From Planctomycetota bacterium (GTDB taxonomy: Bacteria > Planctomycetota > Planctomycetia > Planctomycetales > Planctomycetaceae), in contig JAQCEJ010000039.1 of the NCBI GenBank assembly GCA_027618475.1, forward strand, positions 1 through 43,845: DNA of 43,845 nucleotides, read 5' to 3'. The position numbers were made by a program, and so were the translations under genes. Numbering within the stretch: the stretch's first letter is position 1; each line of letters begins with the position of its first letter. This document shows positions 17,101 through 24,825 of this stretch, in pieces. The notes under the pieces were generated by a model. That model saw only the letters and a program-made list of their open reading frames with translations, was not told the origin of the DNA and searched no databases.

Positions 17101-17953
17101 CAATTCGATCCGTTCATCATTGCCGCAGACACCGGTTCCCTCTGAAGAACGAATCGCCGGCAGAACGATCGGCGGAGTTATCACACTCGATTCGGTGATC
17201 GAAGCGGGGACTCCTCCGCCACAAGAAACATCGGGCAATTACAATGCAGTGCTGACGCTCTCCGAAGGCAGGCTCGAAACCTATGCGCAGCAGTACCTCA
17301 CCGACAAAAAGAATTTGCGAGGCGTGATCAACGCCTGGTTGAGCTTGAACGGAACAAATTCCGATTCAGAGTCGCTACGTGGGTTTGGTCAATTGCGGAT
17401 CAGTCCGGCAGCAATCTACGAGTTACCGGTGATGATTCGGACGTTACAGTTGCTCCGCCCGGGCCCGCTCGAAAAAGCAGCGTTTCAATATGTTTTTCTC
17501 GAATTCAACCTGATCAATCAACGCGTCGAATTTAATAAGATCGATCTGGTGGGTGATGCCGTCAGCTTGCGCGGCCGCGGGACGGCGACGCTGGATGGAA
17601 AGCTCGATCTCGACTTTTATTCGATGATGTCGCAGAACCAGATGTCGATTCCGATATTGAGTGCGATCGTCGGTGAAGCGACGAAGGGCTGGGTGGGAGT
17701 GAAAGTGACCGGCGAAGTTGGCAACCCCGACGCCGAAATTCAACCCTTGAAAAACCTCGACACGGCTCTCAAGACGTTTCTCGGGGCATTCGATCCTGGA
17801 AAGAGCTATCCGTCACCTCGACTGACAACTCCCAACCGTCCTGTGCCGCGAACAAACGTCTTTCCCGGGTTGCCGACATTCGCCCCTCCGTTCCAACCAC
17901 GGCAGAGCCCCCCGCAGTCGGCGTCTCCCAATCGGCCGACGTCAACGCGGTGA
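14177..17953 (+). CDS. Giant AsmA-like inner-membrane-anchored protein
   Basis: The 1258-residue protein starts with a positively charged segment and one membrane helix (about 8-28, with FLFLLVMAGGGVGYWIW). A long beta-rich region of AsmA/YhdP/TamB type follows: segments such as RRIRLYDVELKP, IEIILKID-like strands and repeated LNG.L.Y strands. A Ser/Asp/Glu-rich linker lies at about 250-340. The C-terminal part (about 1030-1200) has the AsmA-2-like pattern LRGRGTATLDGKLDLDFYS. A Pro-rich tail ends the protein. AsmA-like proteins are bridge-like lipid carriers between inner and outer membranes in gram-negative cells, so a role in envelope lipid transport is inferred. A GTG at 14162 could add five residues; ATG 14177 is preferred as it opens the signal-anchor. 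Confidence 0.8.
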   Translation: MNLRKTFKWTAIFLFLLVMAGGGVGYWIWMQGDELLKATIITQANTIIPEGDFSLGTAHFDLSRRIRLYDVELKPKTDQPPMVSIPEIILKIDNDLLAREQRVLVHKVTIERPTFEFVLRRDGTWNWQSIWPLPASDNSLPEFEIQRATITLHWEPASGVQHTSVTLQNVDLHLIPSGHREFHVTAAGDVNFSGKVNLEGKLNLERSSWTVIGKWKGLKAGPELGQLISTIFPEFDEKLQRLLAENSETFSDAAYDDELDNEQQELDESKNAVDAVSDVTFSENHPEASSAQTPVTSPSIDSVRQTADSGDPERVSTLWTGDTRQAEGISDSSASARSISQRLWQGLSASLDVGFELSSSSSYKVPRARVSVQVQEGRLAHPDLPFDLNELFGTVIWDNNSLEIRDMQATHGATQFLLHGKRAQTAESFSSLWHVQMTGLVLDQQFRNVLRGGVARLFDAIQPRGSVDLVFDLKENHPTDVTSIQRASIEENREVHVALDEVSADEAASLDSILPIGREIDTASRAPETPLSSTPRRWEVENLLFTVKDASMMLAKFPYPIHHISGQIQQQDRELSVSLQGMAGKRPVVAKGMIQNPGIDAGVDMTIVVDKISIDETLIAALPSDIQPTVNDLRLTGTMDGAVHVVRPGGRHRLWSIFVDADIADGTIQFQKFPLRMIDLNGHLIYSNSNHRWSVTDLHARRGKGIIEGEAHFRSPAHSHELSLNLKAEQLPLDGNLLQALPEGLRRAWEFMDLRGTADISAIVLWNPDEAVDITLPTVEVTNGSLRLESFKYPLEQVRSKFRYNDGLVHFHSFSGRHDDTLVRAKGMMRLMDDGGWNLHLEPFFVDDLLPGRSFRRALSPALKQAVDSVDLQQPLSMSGKVTFEQKVEDETLLPMSAAFDVETILTGNAIDVGVEVKNIYGRVTTSGTWDGYQCKMIGTIDLESLLAHGYYITQVQGPFRFDNQRLMLGSPQMVNSIRSSLPQTPVPSEERIAGRTIGGVITLDSVIEAGTPPPQETSGNYNAVLTLSEGRLETYAQQYLTDKKNLRGVINAWLSLNGTNSDSESLRGFGQLRISPAAIYELPVMIRTLQLLRPGPLEKAAFQYVFLEFNLINQRVEFNKIDLVGDAVSLRGRGTATLDGKLDLDFYSMMSQNQMSIPILSAIVGEATKGWVGVKVTGEVGNPDAEIQPLKNLDTALKTFLGAFDPGKSYPSPRLTTPNRPVPRTNVFPGLPTFAPPFQPRQSPPQSASPNRPTSTR

Positions 17954-17972
17954 CAAGTCGCGAGTCCCAAGT

Positions 17973-18266
17973 TTACTGATTCACCAGCACATTCCGGATC
18001 TGCTGTTGGACAAGCGGTGGGATGTGGCGTGAGAAGACGACACGCTGGCTCGGCGTGATGGCGATGAAACCGTGCACAATGCCAGTTTCGTTCACAATGC
18101 CGGCGATATGCTCTTTCGTCAGTGAGGTAAGCGCACCGCGCGTGACATGGATCGACCCCGAGCGAATCTTCACAAGAGTATTCACATTCGGCGGGGGCGC
18201 GAAACGGAAATGCACTCGACCAAACAGCGCAGCGATGATGATGACGACAATCGTGAGTAACCACAT
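17973..18266 (-). CDS. Small membrane-anchored protein, possibly DUF3634-like
   Basis: The 97-residue protein has one N-terminal membrane helix (MWLLTIVVIIIAALFG) and a soluble part of about 75 residues with a KIRSGSIHVTRG strand pair and a closing RVVFSRHIPPLVQQQIRN helix. The pattern resembles short DUF3634-type proteins, but this is a weak recognition. Function is unknown. The frame is open up to an ATG at 18338, which would add 24 hydrophilic residues before the membrane helix; the start at 18266 gives a normal signal-anchor. Neither has a clear ribosome site. It converges on the AsmA-like gene 19 bases away. Confidence 0.6.
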   Translation of the reverse strand: MWLLTIVVIIIAALFGRVHFRFAPPPNVNTLVKIRSGSIHVTRGALTSLTKEHIAGIVNETGIVHGFIAITPSQRVVFSRHIPPLVQQQIRNVLVNQ

Positions 18267-18451
18267 TGCACGACAATGTTCAACGTTAAGATGCGATTTT
18301 CTATCGAAACCGATCGTACGATCAATCCAAAATGCCATACTCTGGGGAATTCGTCAATTGCACCGACAAAATCGCCTCGGCCCGTCATGCCATTGATCCC
18401 TTTCCAAAAACCGAATATTTTGGCGACCATTCAAATATACTCCATAAAACA

Positions 18452-18480
18452 TTGAGTTCCGCTCGATTTTGAACTATAAA
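18452..18480 (+). promoter_or_regulatory. Candidate promoter of the lone DUF1501 gene
   Basis: TTGAGT (18452-18457), 17 bases, then TATAAA (18475-18480); the region is AT-rich. The start codon at 18548 leaves a leader of about 60 bases. Confidence 0.55.
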
Positions 18481-18494
18481 TATAAACGAACCGT

Positions 18495-18517
18495 GATGTG
18501 ATTGACGATATCACATC
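18495..18517. promoter_or_regulatory. Palindrome in the leader of the lone DUF1501 gene
   Basis: GATGTGAT (18495-18502) and ATCACATC (18510-18517) form a perfect 8-bp inverted repeat with a 7-base spacer. It lies just after the inferred transcription start and 31 bases before the ATG. It could be an operator for a dimeric repressor (GntR- and CRP-type sites have similar halves) or an RNA hairpin. Confidence 0.45.
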
Positions 18518-18547
18518 CAATGAGTTGACGAACTATGGAGCCAGCCG

Positions 18548-19954
18548 ATGATTTCTATGATCGACGGCGAAGGACAATCAAATGGCCTGTCCCGGCGTGG
18601 GTTTCTAACCGCCGGAGCGATGGGATTGGGAAGTCTGTCGCTTGCCAATCTGCTGCGCGCGGAATCCGCCGTGGGGCTTGGTTCCTCTCATAAGTCGATC
18701 ATCTTCGTGCATCTTGACGGCGGTCCGCCACAGATGGACATGATCGATCTCAAGCCGCTTGCTCCTGTGGAAATTCGCGGAGAGTTTTCACCAATCGCGA
18801 CCAACGTTTCGGGAATTCAAATCGGCGAGCTGCTCCCTCGCATGGCTGAGGCGGCTGATCAGTTTGTGTTTGTCCGTTCGCTGGTCGGATCGACCGGGCG
18901 GCACGATGCCTTTCAATGTCAATCGGGTTATGACGAAAAAGACCTTTCGGGTATCGGTGGACGACCGGTACTGGGGTCGGTCGTTGCCCGTTTGAAGGGC
19001 TCACCAGCCGATCCCGCGCCCGCATTTATCGATCTGATGCAAGGACGTCCGCTCGTTCGCAACAGTGCCCGCCCGGGATTTCTCGGCCCGAGCTACAAGC
19101 CTTTTCGTCCCGATATTTCGACAATGTTCGAACGAGAACTCGAAAAAGGGATGCAGGGAGAACTTGCCCGACTGGGGGCAAATCATAGCATCGCGTTAAC
19201 TCTTAACGATGCCATTACACTCGATCGCCTGAACAACCGACGTCAACTCATGGCGCAGCTCGATCGCATTCGCCACGATGTTGACGCCAGTGGCATGATG
19301 GACGCAATGGACCAGTTCGAACAGCAAGCCGTAGGAATTCTGACCTCGGGCCGATTGGCCGACGCACTGGATTTCGAAAAAGAAGACCCACGCGTTCTCG
19401 CCCGGTATACGTTCTCTGAATCGTCGGACGGGACGAAATTTTCAACGGCTGACGGACCTCAGGCGGTCCGCAAATTCTTGCTGGCCCGCCGATTGATCGA
19501 AGCGGGGTCTCGCATCGTCAGTCTCACGATAAGCGATTTTGATACGCACAGGGACAATTTTCCCCGCTTAAGAAGCGTATTGCCGATCGTCGATTATGGA
19601 TTGGCGACACTGATTGCCGATCTTGATGAGCGAGGCATGCTCGACGACGTCTGCATATGTGCCTGGGGTGAATTCGGTCGAACGCCGCGCGTCAACAAGA
19701 ACGGCGGTCGCGATCACTGGCCGCGGGTCGGTCCGGTAATTCTTGCCGGCGGCGGACTGCGCACCGGGCAAGTGATCGGAGAAACGGACAGTACGGCGAG
19801 TTATGCGACATCGCGTCCCGTCGATTATAAAGACATCTTCGCCACGCTATACCATACGATCGGCATCGACGCTCTCTCGACCACGCTCACCGATCCGCAT
19901 GGTCGTCCGCAATATCTGCTCGATGCCGGGCGTGTACTCAAGGAACTGGTGTGA
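18548..19954 (+). CDS. DUF1501 domain protein with Tat signal (stand-alone)
   Basis: The 468-residue exported protein has a twin-arginine signal (SRRGFLTAGAMGLGSLSLANLL, split here as SRRGFLTAG then the hydrophobic run; Arg16-Arg17). Family motifs are VHLDGGPPQMDMIDLKP, a DFDTHRDNF segment, GEFGRTPRVNKNGGRDHWP and the end segment DIFATLYHTIGID. The fold is that of alkaline phosphatase/sulfatase; the substrate is unknown. GGAG lies 7 bases before ATG 18548, which settles the start against the ATG at 18557. Unlike the other two DUF1501 genes here it has no adjacent DUF1553 partner on its strand. It has its own promoter-like sequence and palindrome. Confidence 0.92.
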   Translation: MISMIDGEGQSNGLSRRGFLTAGAMGLGSLSLANLLRAESAVGLGSSHKSIIFVHLDGGPPQMDMIDLKPLAPVEIRGEFSPIATNVSGIQIGELLPRMAEAADQFVFVRSLVGSTGRHDAFQCQSGYDEKDLSGIGGRPVLGSVVARLKGSPADPAPAFIDLMQGRPLVRNSARPGFLGPSYKPFRPDISTMFERELEKGMQGELARLGANHSIALTLNDAITLDRLNNRRQLMAQLDRIRHDVDASGMMDAMDQFEQQAVGILTSGRLADALDFEKEDPRVLARYTFSESSDGTKFSTADGPQAVRKFLLARRLIEAGSRIVSLTISDFDTHRDNFPRLRSVLPIVDYGLATLIADLDERGMLDDVCICAWGEFGRTPRVNKNGGRDHWPRVGPVILAGGGLRTGQVIGETDSTASYATSRPVDYKDIFATLYHTIGIDALSTTLTDPHGRPQYLLDAGRVLKELV

Positions 19955-19968
19955 CGCACCTTAAAGAG

Positions 19969-20157
19969 TCACGATTCGATCAACTCAAAATCGGATGTCA
20001 TCTCGTTGGAATCTTCGTCTGAATCGAGCGATGAACTGTCGGGTTTCAATTGAGAGATTTTCTTTTCAAGCCGTTTCATCACTCTCTGGACGCCGGGTCT
20101 TTCAGGGCCATTTGGACGATCGTTTCGTCGCCAACCGGGGTATGAAACCAGTTCTAA
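19969..20157 (-). pseudogene. Possible C-terminal coding remnant carrying the 90-bp repeat
   Basis: On the minus strand a frame is open for 62 codons from 20157 to a TGA at 19971-19969. It passes through the 90-bp repeat (reading PGWRRNDRPNGPERPG, then MKRLEKKISQL) and on into a Ser/Asp/Glu-rich tail. It has a helical, coiled-coil look, like the end of a real protein, but no start upstream; an ATG at 20079 would give only 36 residues. Differences from the copy at 14067 fall at third codon positions in 9 of 16 cases. It may be a gene fragment or a short expressed protein. The parent protein is not recognised. Confidence 0.35.
20068..20157 (-). repeat. 90-bp dispersed repeat, copy 2
   Basis: This is the inverted counterpart of 14067-14156, same length, no gaps, 74 of 90 identical. 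It begins exactly at the end of the neighbouring DUF1501 gene, whose stop codon (20154-20156) lies inside its first bases. The terminal pairing seen in copy 1 is weaker here and the changes are not compensatory, which argues against a conserved RNA stem. Confidence 0.8.
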
Positions 20158-21605
20158 GACAGAATCTCCTGCACGACACGGGCTTCACTTACGCCTGTAA
20201 GACGTTCTTCGAGACCGTTGCGCGGATACGACAGGTGTTTGTAATCGAAACCCAATAGATGCAATACCGTTGCGTGCCAGTCGGTAATGCTGACCTTATC
20301 GACCGCAGCGGCCAGGCCGACTTCATCGGTCTCGCCGTAAATCGTTCCGGATTTGACTCCTGCACCGGCGAGCCACTGAACCATCGCATTCTTATTGTGA
20401 TCTCGTCCCGCCTTGCGTTCGTCTTTGTCGCCAGGAAGTTGTGCGATCGGCAGGCGTCCCATTTCACCTCCCCAAAGTACGAGTACGTGGTCGAACAATC
20501 CCCTCTGTTTGAGATCTTTCAGTAACGCTGCGATCGGTTTATCGGTCTTCTCGCACGCACTTTTGAGCGTCGAGCTGATCTCGTTATGATTGTCCCAGAT
20601 CTGCCCGTTGATGAAGAGTTGCACAAACCGTACACCCCGTTCGACAAGCCGGCGTGCGATCAGGCAACGCCTGCCATAGGAATCGGTTGCTGGTTCGTCA
20701 ATGCCGTACATCTTTAACGTTTCGGCAGTTTCCTGCGAAAAATCGAGTGCCTCCACTGCCGAGAGCTGCATGCGCGCGGCGAGTTCGTAGCTCGCCAAAC
20801 GTGCGTCAAGCTGAGATTGAAACGGCCGGCGGTCTTTATGAAGTTGATCGAGAGAACGCTGCAATTGTCGCTCTTCGAACGTAACACGATCAGGTTCGTC
20901 GTATTCACGCTTCAAGTGCAACAGTGGCTCCCCCGTTGCGCGAAAGCGCGTTCCTTGATACACCGGCGGTAAAAATCCCGATTGCCAATTCTGCGTGCGA
21001 TTGATCGGCAAGCCCTCCGGGTCGTCAAGCACGACATAGGCCGGCAGATTCTGGTTTTCGCTTCCCAATGCGTACGTCACCCACGAACCAAACGAGGGAT
21101 AGCCGGGAAGCGTTCGGCCGCTGTGCACCTGAAACAAAGCAATTTCGTGAGTAAGATTTGTGGTATGTACCGAACGAATCAATGCGACATCGTCGACGCA
21201 TTCAGAGAAATACGGCATCGCATCGGAAACATCCATGCCGCATTCACCGTACTTTTTGAACTTGAAAGGACTACGCATCAGCAGACCGGCGGAATCGGGA
21301 GACTCGACCTCGCCCGCGATCTTATCAAAGTACGACTTGCCATGACTTCGATCGAGTTCGGGTTTCGGATCGAACAAATCCATCTGGCTCGGCCCGCCGT
21401 TCATGAAGAGATGAATGACGGCCTGGGCCTGAGGTTTGAAGTTCGGTTCTTTAGGTGATAGATCGTGAATTCGACGTTCGCTTGCGGTGAGATCCTGTTC
21501 TAACAGCCACGCCAAAGCCGCCCCGCCGACGCCACTGGCGACCCGGTCGAAAAACCCCCGACGTGATACCTGTTGAAGTACACCCTGGCTTTGTTCAAAC
21601 GTCAT
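20154..21605 (-). CDS. DUF1501 domain protein with Tat-like signal
   Basis: The 483-residue protein carries a twin-arginine motif SRRGFFDRVASG (Arg15-Arg16) and a short hydrophobic segment. Typical motifs are HLFMNGGPSQMDLFDPKPEL, VALIRSVHT, LFINGQIWDNHNEI, GGEMGRLP and the end segment TDWHATVLHLLGFD. Function and substrate are unknown; the fold is alkaline-phosphatase-like. The ATG at 21605 has GAGG 7 bases upstream and is preferred over the GTG at 21608. It lies 16 bases after the DUF1553 gene and surely shares its transcript. The stop codon overlaps the first bases of the 90-bp repeat. Confidence 0.92.
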   Translation of the reverse strand: MTFEQSQGVLQQVSRRGFFDRVASGVGGAALAWLLEQDLTASERRIHDLSPKEPNFKPQAQAVIHLFMNGGPSQMDLFDPKPELDRSHGKSYFDKIAGEVESPDSAGLLMRSPFKFKKYGECGMDVSDAMPYFSECVDDVALIRSVHTTNLTHEIALFQVHSGRTLPGYPSFGSWVTYALGSENQNLPAYVVLDDPEGLPINRTQNWQSGFLPPVYQGTRFRATGEPLLHLKREYDEPDRVTFEERQLQRSLDQLHKDRRPFQSQLDARLASYELAARMQLSAVEALDFSQETAETLKMYGIDEPATDSYGRRCLIARRLVERGVRFVQLFINGQIWDNHNEISSTLKSACEKTDKPIAALLKDLKQRGLFDHVLVLWGGEMGRLPIAQLPGDKDERKAGRDHNKNAMVQWLAGAGVKSGTIYGETDEVGLAAAVDKVSITDWHATVLHLLGFDYKHLSYPRNGLEERLTGVSEARVVQEILS

Positions 21606-21621
21606 CACATAACCTCAAATC

Positions 21622-24600
21622 TCAGTCGATGGTGATAAACTCCGCTGAATTGAACAGAGCGTGGCAAAGATTGACCAGCGCCTTTTCCGCAGCTTCGGCT
21701 GCAGCATCCGTTGACTTCTTTTCGTCAACAGAAAGTTGAGACAACCACTGATCCGACAGTTCTTTCAAGGCGGTTGTCGCAATCTGGTTTTCTTCGATTG
21801 TGGGCTTCCGGGCAAAGGCGAGTTTCCACGCCACTTCAATCTGGGCCGGCGTTTCTGTTCCGGCGATGTCTTTAACGCGAGCGGCAAAACGCTCGGCGAG
21901 CTTGTGCACGAACTGATTATTCATTAGATGCAGTGCTTGCGGAGCGACGGTCGAAATCGGTCGATCGACGCAGTTCGGAAGCATCTGCGGCAAATCAAAA
22001 TCTTCAAGCATCGTCAACGTTTGTGTCCGTCGCTGCAGGATATACACCGTCCGACGCCAGCCGAGGTCGGTCCCTTGGGAAACGACAAGCCCCGAAGGAT
22101 GAGAGTCGACCGCGTCAGGAGGTCCGAATGGAGTGACATCCAGCCGTCCGGCCACGGCGAGCAGACTGTCGCGAATAATCTCGGCTTCGTTGCGGCGCAT
22201 CGGCATTCGCGAGAGGAGCATGTTTTCAGGATCTTGCTGTTCCATCTCCTCCGTCAACCGCGATGACTGCCGATATGCGGACGAAGTGACCATGAGTCGA
22301 TGCATCTCTTTGATGCTCCAGCCATTGTCGATAAACATTCGAGCCAGCCAGTCGAGCAGCTCTGGATGCGTCGGCAGATCGCCGGTTTTGCCGAAGTTAT
22401 CGAGAGAGCGGACGATGCCGGCACCAAAATGATGACGCCAAATGCGATTGACCATGACACGAGCCGTGAGCGGATGATTCGGCTCGGTGAGCCAGCGGGC
22501 AAATGCCAATCGACGCCCCGTTTGTTTGGCATCCGGCCATGGGGGGGTAACGACAAACGGCGTTTTGCCATCGGTGAGCACGGAGAGAACGCCCGGTCCG
22601 ACTTCGCGGCCGAATTTCTTGTAGTCGCCCCGCTTGTAGATATAAGTTGGTGACGGTTCGCCGCGATCCCACAACGCAAAAATATAGGGTTCAGGACGAC
22701 GTTGATCGTTCAGTGCTTTGACTTGTCGATCGATCTCGTCGGCGAGCTTTTGAAATTCGGGTTCAAGCTTTTTTAGTTCATCGGTATTGAATTTCAATTC
22801 CGCTTCGAATTTTGTGGCGAGATATTTTTGGATGTCGTCGCGCTGTTCGTCAGGTGTCGTCAGCATCTTGCGCAAATCATCTCGCAGTGGCTCGGGAAGC
22901 GTTGCGAGCTTCGTTTCTAATTGCTTCTTGTTGTACTCCGATTCTTTGGATGCGAGCGATTCGCGAAGCTTGGCGCTTTCTTCAGCGATTCGCTTTTCAT
23001 TTGCCTCCCATTCGTTCTGTTCTTCCGTCGTTACGAATTTGAGTTTTCGTTCGCCCCACGGCCCCCGGGCATCGGTCTCTTTGGTGGCTTTCAACCAGTC
23101 GTGTTCGTCAAATGCTCCCTTGAAGATCGCCGACAGTCGATAATAGTCGCGGTGGGGAATCGGATCGGATTTGTGAGTGTGGCACCGTGCACATTTAAGG
23201 GTCAAACCCATCACCGCTGAGGAGAGGACATTGAGTTCGTCGGAAATAATATCCAGCCGATCCGGTACGAAGTTGGTGATGTTCGCGGTCGAGCCGTCCG
23301 GCGTCATGCGCAGAAAACCGGTAGCGACCAGATTGTCGTAGATTTCAGGAGTTATTACCGGAGCATGTTCATAATCGGCGAGCTCGTCACCGGCGATCTG
23401 TTCGGTCAGAAATCGGTTGTACGGTTTATCGTCGTTGAAGGCCCGAATCACATAATCGCGATATCGCCAGGCATTTTTGCGTACCACATCGGCATGTTGC
23501 ACGCCGTACGAGTCCGAATACCCAGCCAGATCGAGCCAGTAACGTCCCCATCGTTCGCCATAGTGAGGAGAATCGAGCAGTCGATTGACAAGCTTTTCGT
23601 AGGCATTGGGAGAGTCGTCTTCCATAAATTGAGACGTTTCTTCCGGCGTCGGCGGCAGGCCGGTAAGATCGAAAAACAAACGGCGCATCAGAACCTGACG
23701 ATCGGCTTCCGGAGCCAGAGTCATTCCCTTTGCCTCGAGTTTTGCAAGCACAAATGCATCAATGGGATTTCGCACACGATCGGTGTGTACTACCGACGGC
23801 ACCGTCGGCAATTGAGGCGGCTGAAACGACCAGAAATCGCGGTCTTCATCGCTTACCAAGGGGTCGGGATCGGTCGTGGCAATATCGGGAGGTATGTCGG
23901 ATTCGAGTGCGCCGGCTGCGATCCACGCGATGATCGTATCTGTTTCGTCTGGTTCGATCGGTTTGATGCTGACGTCGACAACTTTTCGTCGGGGGGGCAT
24001 TTCTTCCGATCGAATTTTCTTTATGAGCAGACTCTCCTCGGGCTGTCCGGGAACAATCGCCGGACCGGAATTACCCCCTTTGAGCATCGACGCCTTGGTC
24101 CGCAGGTCGAGTCCCCCTTCTTGCACGTGTGTTCCATGACAGACCGTGCATCGCAGCCACAGAATGGGAATGACGTCATGTTGAGTGATTGTCGCGGAGT
24201 CGCCAGCTGTCCCGAACGATGCCCCCGCGGCAATCCAGCGGCGCACAAATTCGACCTGCTGATCGGTGAGGGGGCGTTCTCCTTCGTTTTCAGGAGGCAT
24301 ATAATGGTCGCGAATCGCTTCATACAACGGGCTTTCTTCAGGTTTGCCAGCCACGATGACGGCACCCGATTCGCCACCTTTCAGTACGCCTTCACGGATC
24401 GAAAGATTAAGTTCCCCCTTTTGGACATCATCCCCGTGGCATTTCCAACAGCGATCGCGAAACAGTGGCAAGATCGTTTTACTGTAAAAATTCTCATCGA
24501 CCGCCGACTTATCGTCGGCGATGATGTTCGGTAACAGTACATTCGCGCACGAAATCATCGCGCAGCACAAAAAAATACGAAATACCTGCGATTTCAGAGG

Positions 24601-24636
24601 CGGGTGGTAACCAATGGGGGAGTGCAATTTCTTCAT
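21622..24636 (-). CDS. Double PSCyt1-DUF1549-DUF1553 protein
   Basis: This 1004-residue exported protein has a basic N-terminus with a hydrophobic segment (about 17-40). Two PSCyt1-type heme motifs follow, CWKCH at 63-67 and CTVCH at 163-167, each with its downstream MPP segment. DUF1549 begins near 295 (RRLFFDLTGLPPTPEE, YGERWGRYWLDLAGYSDSYG), and a heavily charged coiled-coil region lies at about 530-640. DUF1553 follows (HPLTARVMVNRIWRHHFGAG, and STVAPQALHLMNNQF near the end). A CARCHTHKSDP motif inside DUF1549 may bind a further heme. The function is unknown; it would sit outside the cytoplasmic membrane. It is first in a two-gene operon with DUF1501 and is divergent from the phosphonate FAD oxidoreductase gene. 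Confidence 0.93.
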   Translation of the reverse strand: MKKLHSPIGYHPPLKSQVFRIFLCCAMISCANVLLPNIIADDKSAVDENFYSKTILPLFRDRCWKCHGDDVQKGELNLSIREGVLKGGESGAVIVAGKPEESPLYEAIRDHYMPPENEGERPLTDQQVEFVRRWIAAGASFGTAGDSATITQHDVIPILWLRCTVCHGTHVQEGGLDLRTKASMLKGGNSGPAIVPGQPEESLLIKKIRSEEMPPRRKVVDVSIKPIEPDETDTIIAWIAAGALESDIPPDIATTDPDPLVSDEDRDFWSFQPPQLPTVPSVVHTDRVRNPIDAFVLAKLEAKGMTLAPEADRQVLMRRLFFDLTGLPPTPEETSQFMEDDSPNAYEKLVNRLLDSPHYGERWGRYWLDLAGYSDSYGVQHADVVRKNAWRYRDYVIRAFNDDKPYNRFLTEQIAGDELADYEHAPVITPEIYDNLVATGFLRMTPDGSTANITNFVPDRLDIISDELNVLSSAVMGLTLKCARCHTHKSDPIPHRDYYRLSAIFKGAFDEHDWLKATKETDARGPWGERKLKFVTTEEQNEWEANEKRIAEESAKLRESLASKESEYNKKQLETKLATLPEPLRDDLRKMLTTPDEQRDDIQKYLATKFEAELKFNTDELKKLEPEFQKLADEIDRQVKALNDQRRPEPYIFALWDRGEPSPTYIYKRGDYKKFGREVGPGVLSVLTDGKTPFVVTPPWPDAKQTGRRLAFARWLTEPNHPLTARVMVNRIWRHHFGAGIVRSLDNFGKTGDLPTHPELLDWLARMFIDNGWSIKEMHRLMVTSSAYRQSSRLTEEMEQQDPENMLLSRMPMRRNEAEIIRDSLLAVAGRLDVTPFGPPDAVDSHPSGLVVSQGTDLGWRRTVYILQRRTQTLTMLEDFDLPQMLPNCVDRPISTVAPQALHLMNNQFVHKLAERFAARVKDIAGTETPAQIEVAWKLAFARKPTIEENQIATTALKELSDQWLSQLSVDEKKSTDAAAEAAEKALVNLCHALFNSAEFITID

Positions 24637-24825
24637 GACGTCATTTTACAACACGCATCCACGATGGTCTATACAATGTCCGTCGATTCATCGAATTTGA
24701 AACGCACCTTAACGAATGGCGACCAACTTGAATGGGACGATCGTGTTCGGTCGCCACATTCGTTATTTTACTTCTTATTCTGACCGTCAGGATTTTTACC
24801 TGGAACCAAGAAGGAATTCTCATCC

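Noticed and set aside
23365-24534. 389-codon plus-strand open frame
   Set aside because: It is fully antisense to the PSCyt1/DUF1549/DUF1553 gene, whose heme and DUF motifs are clear; the frame has no recognisable domain and an odd composition.
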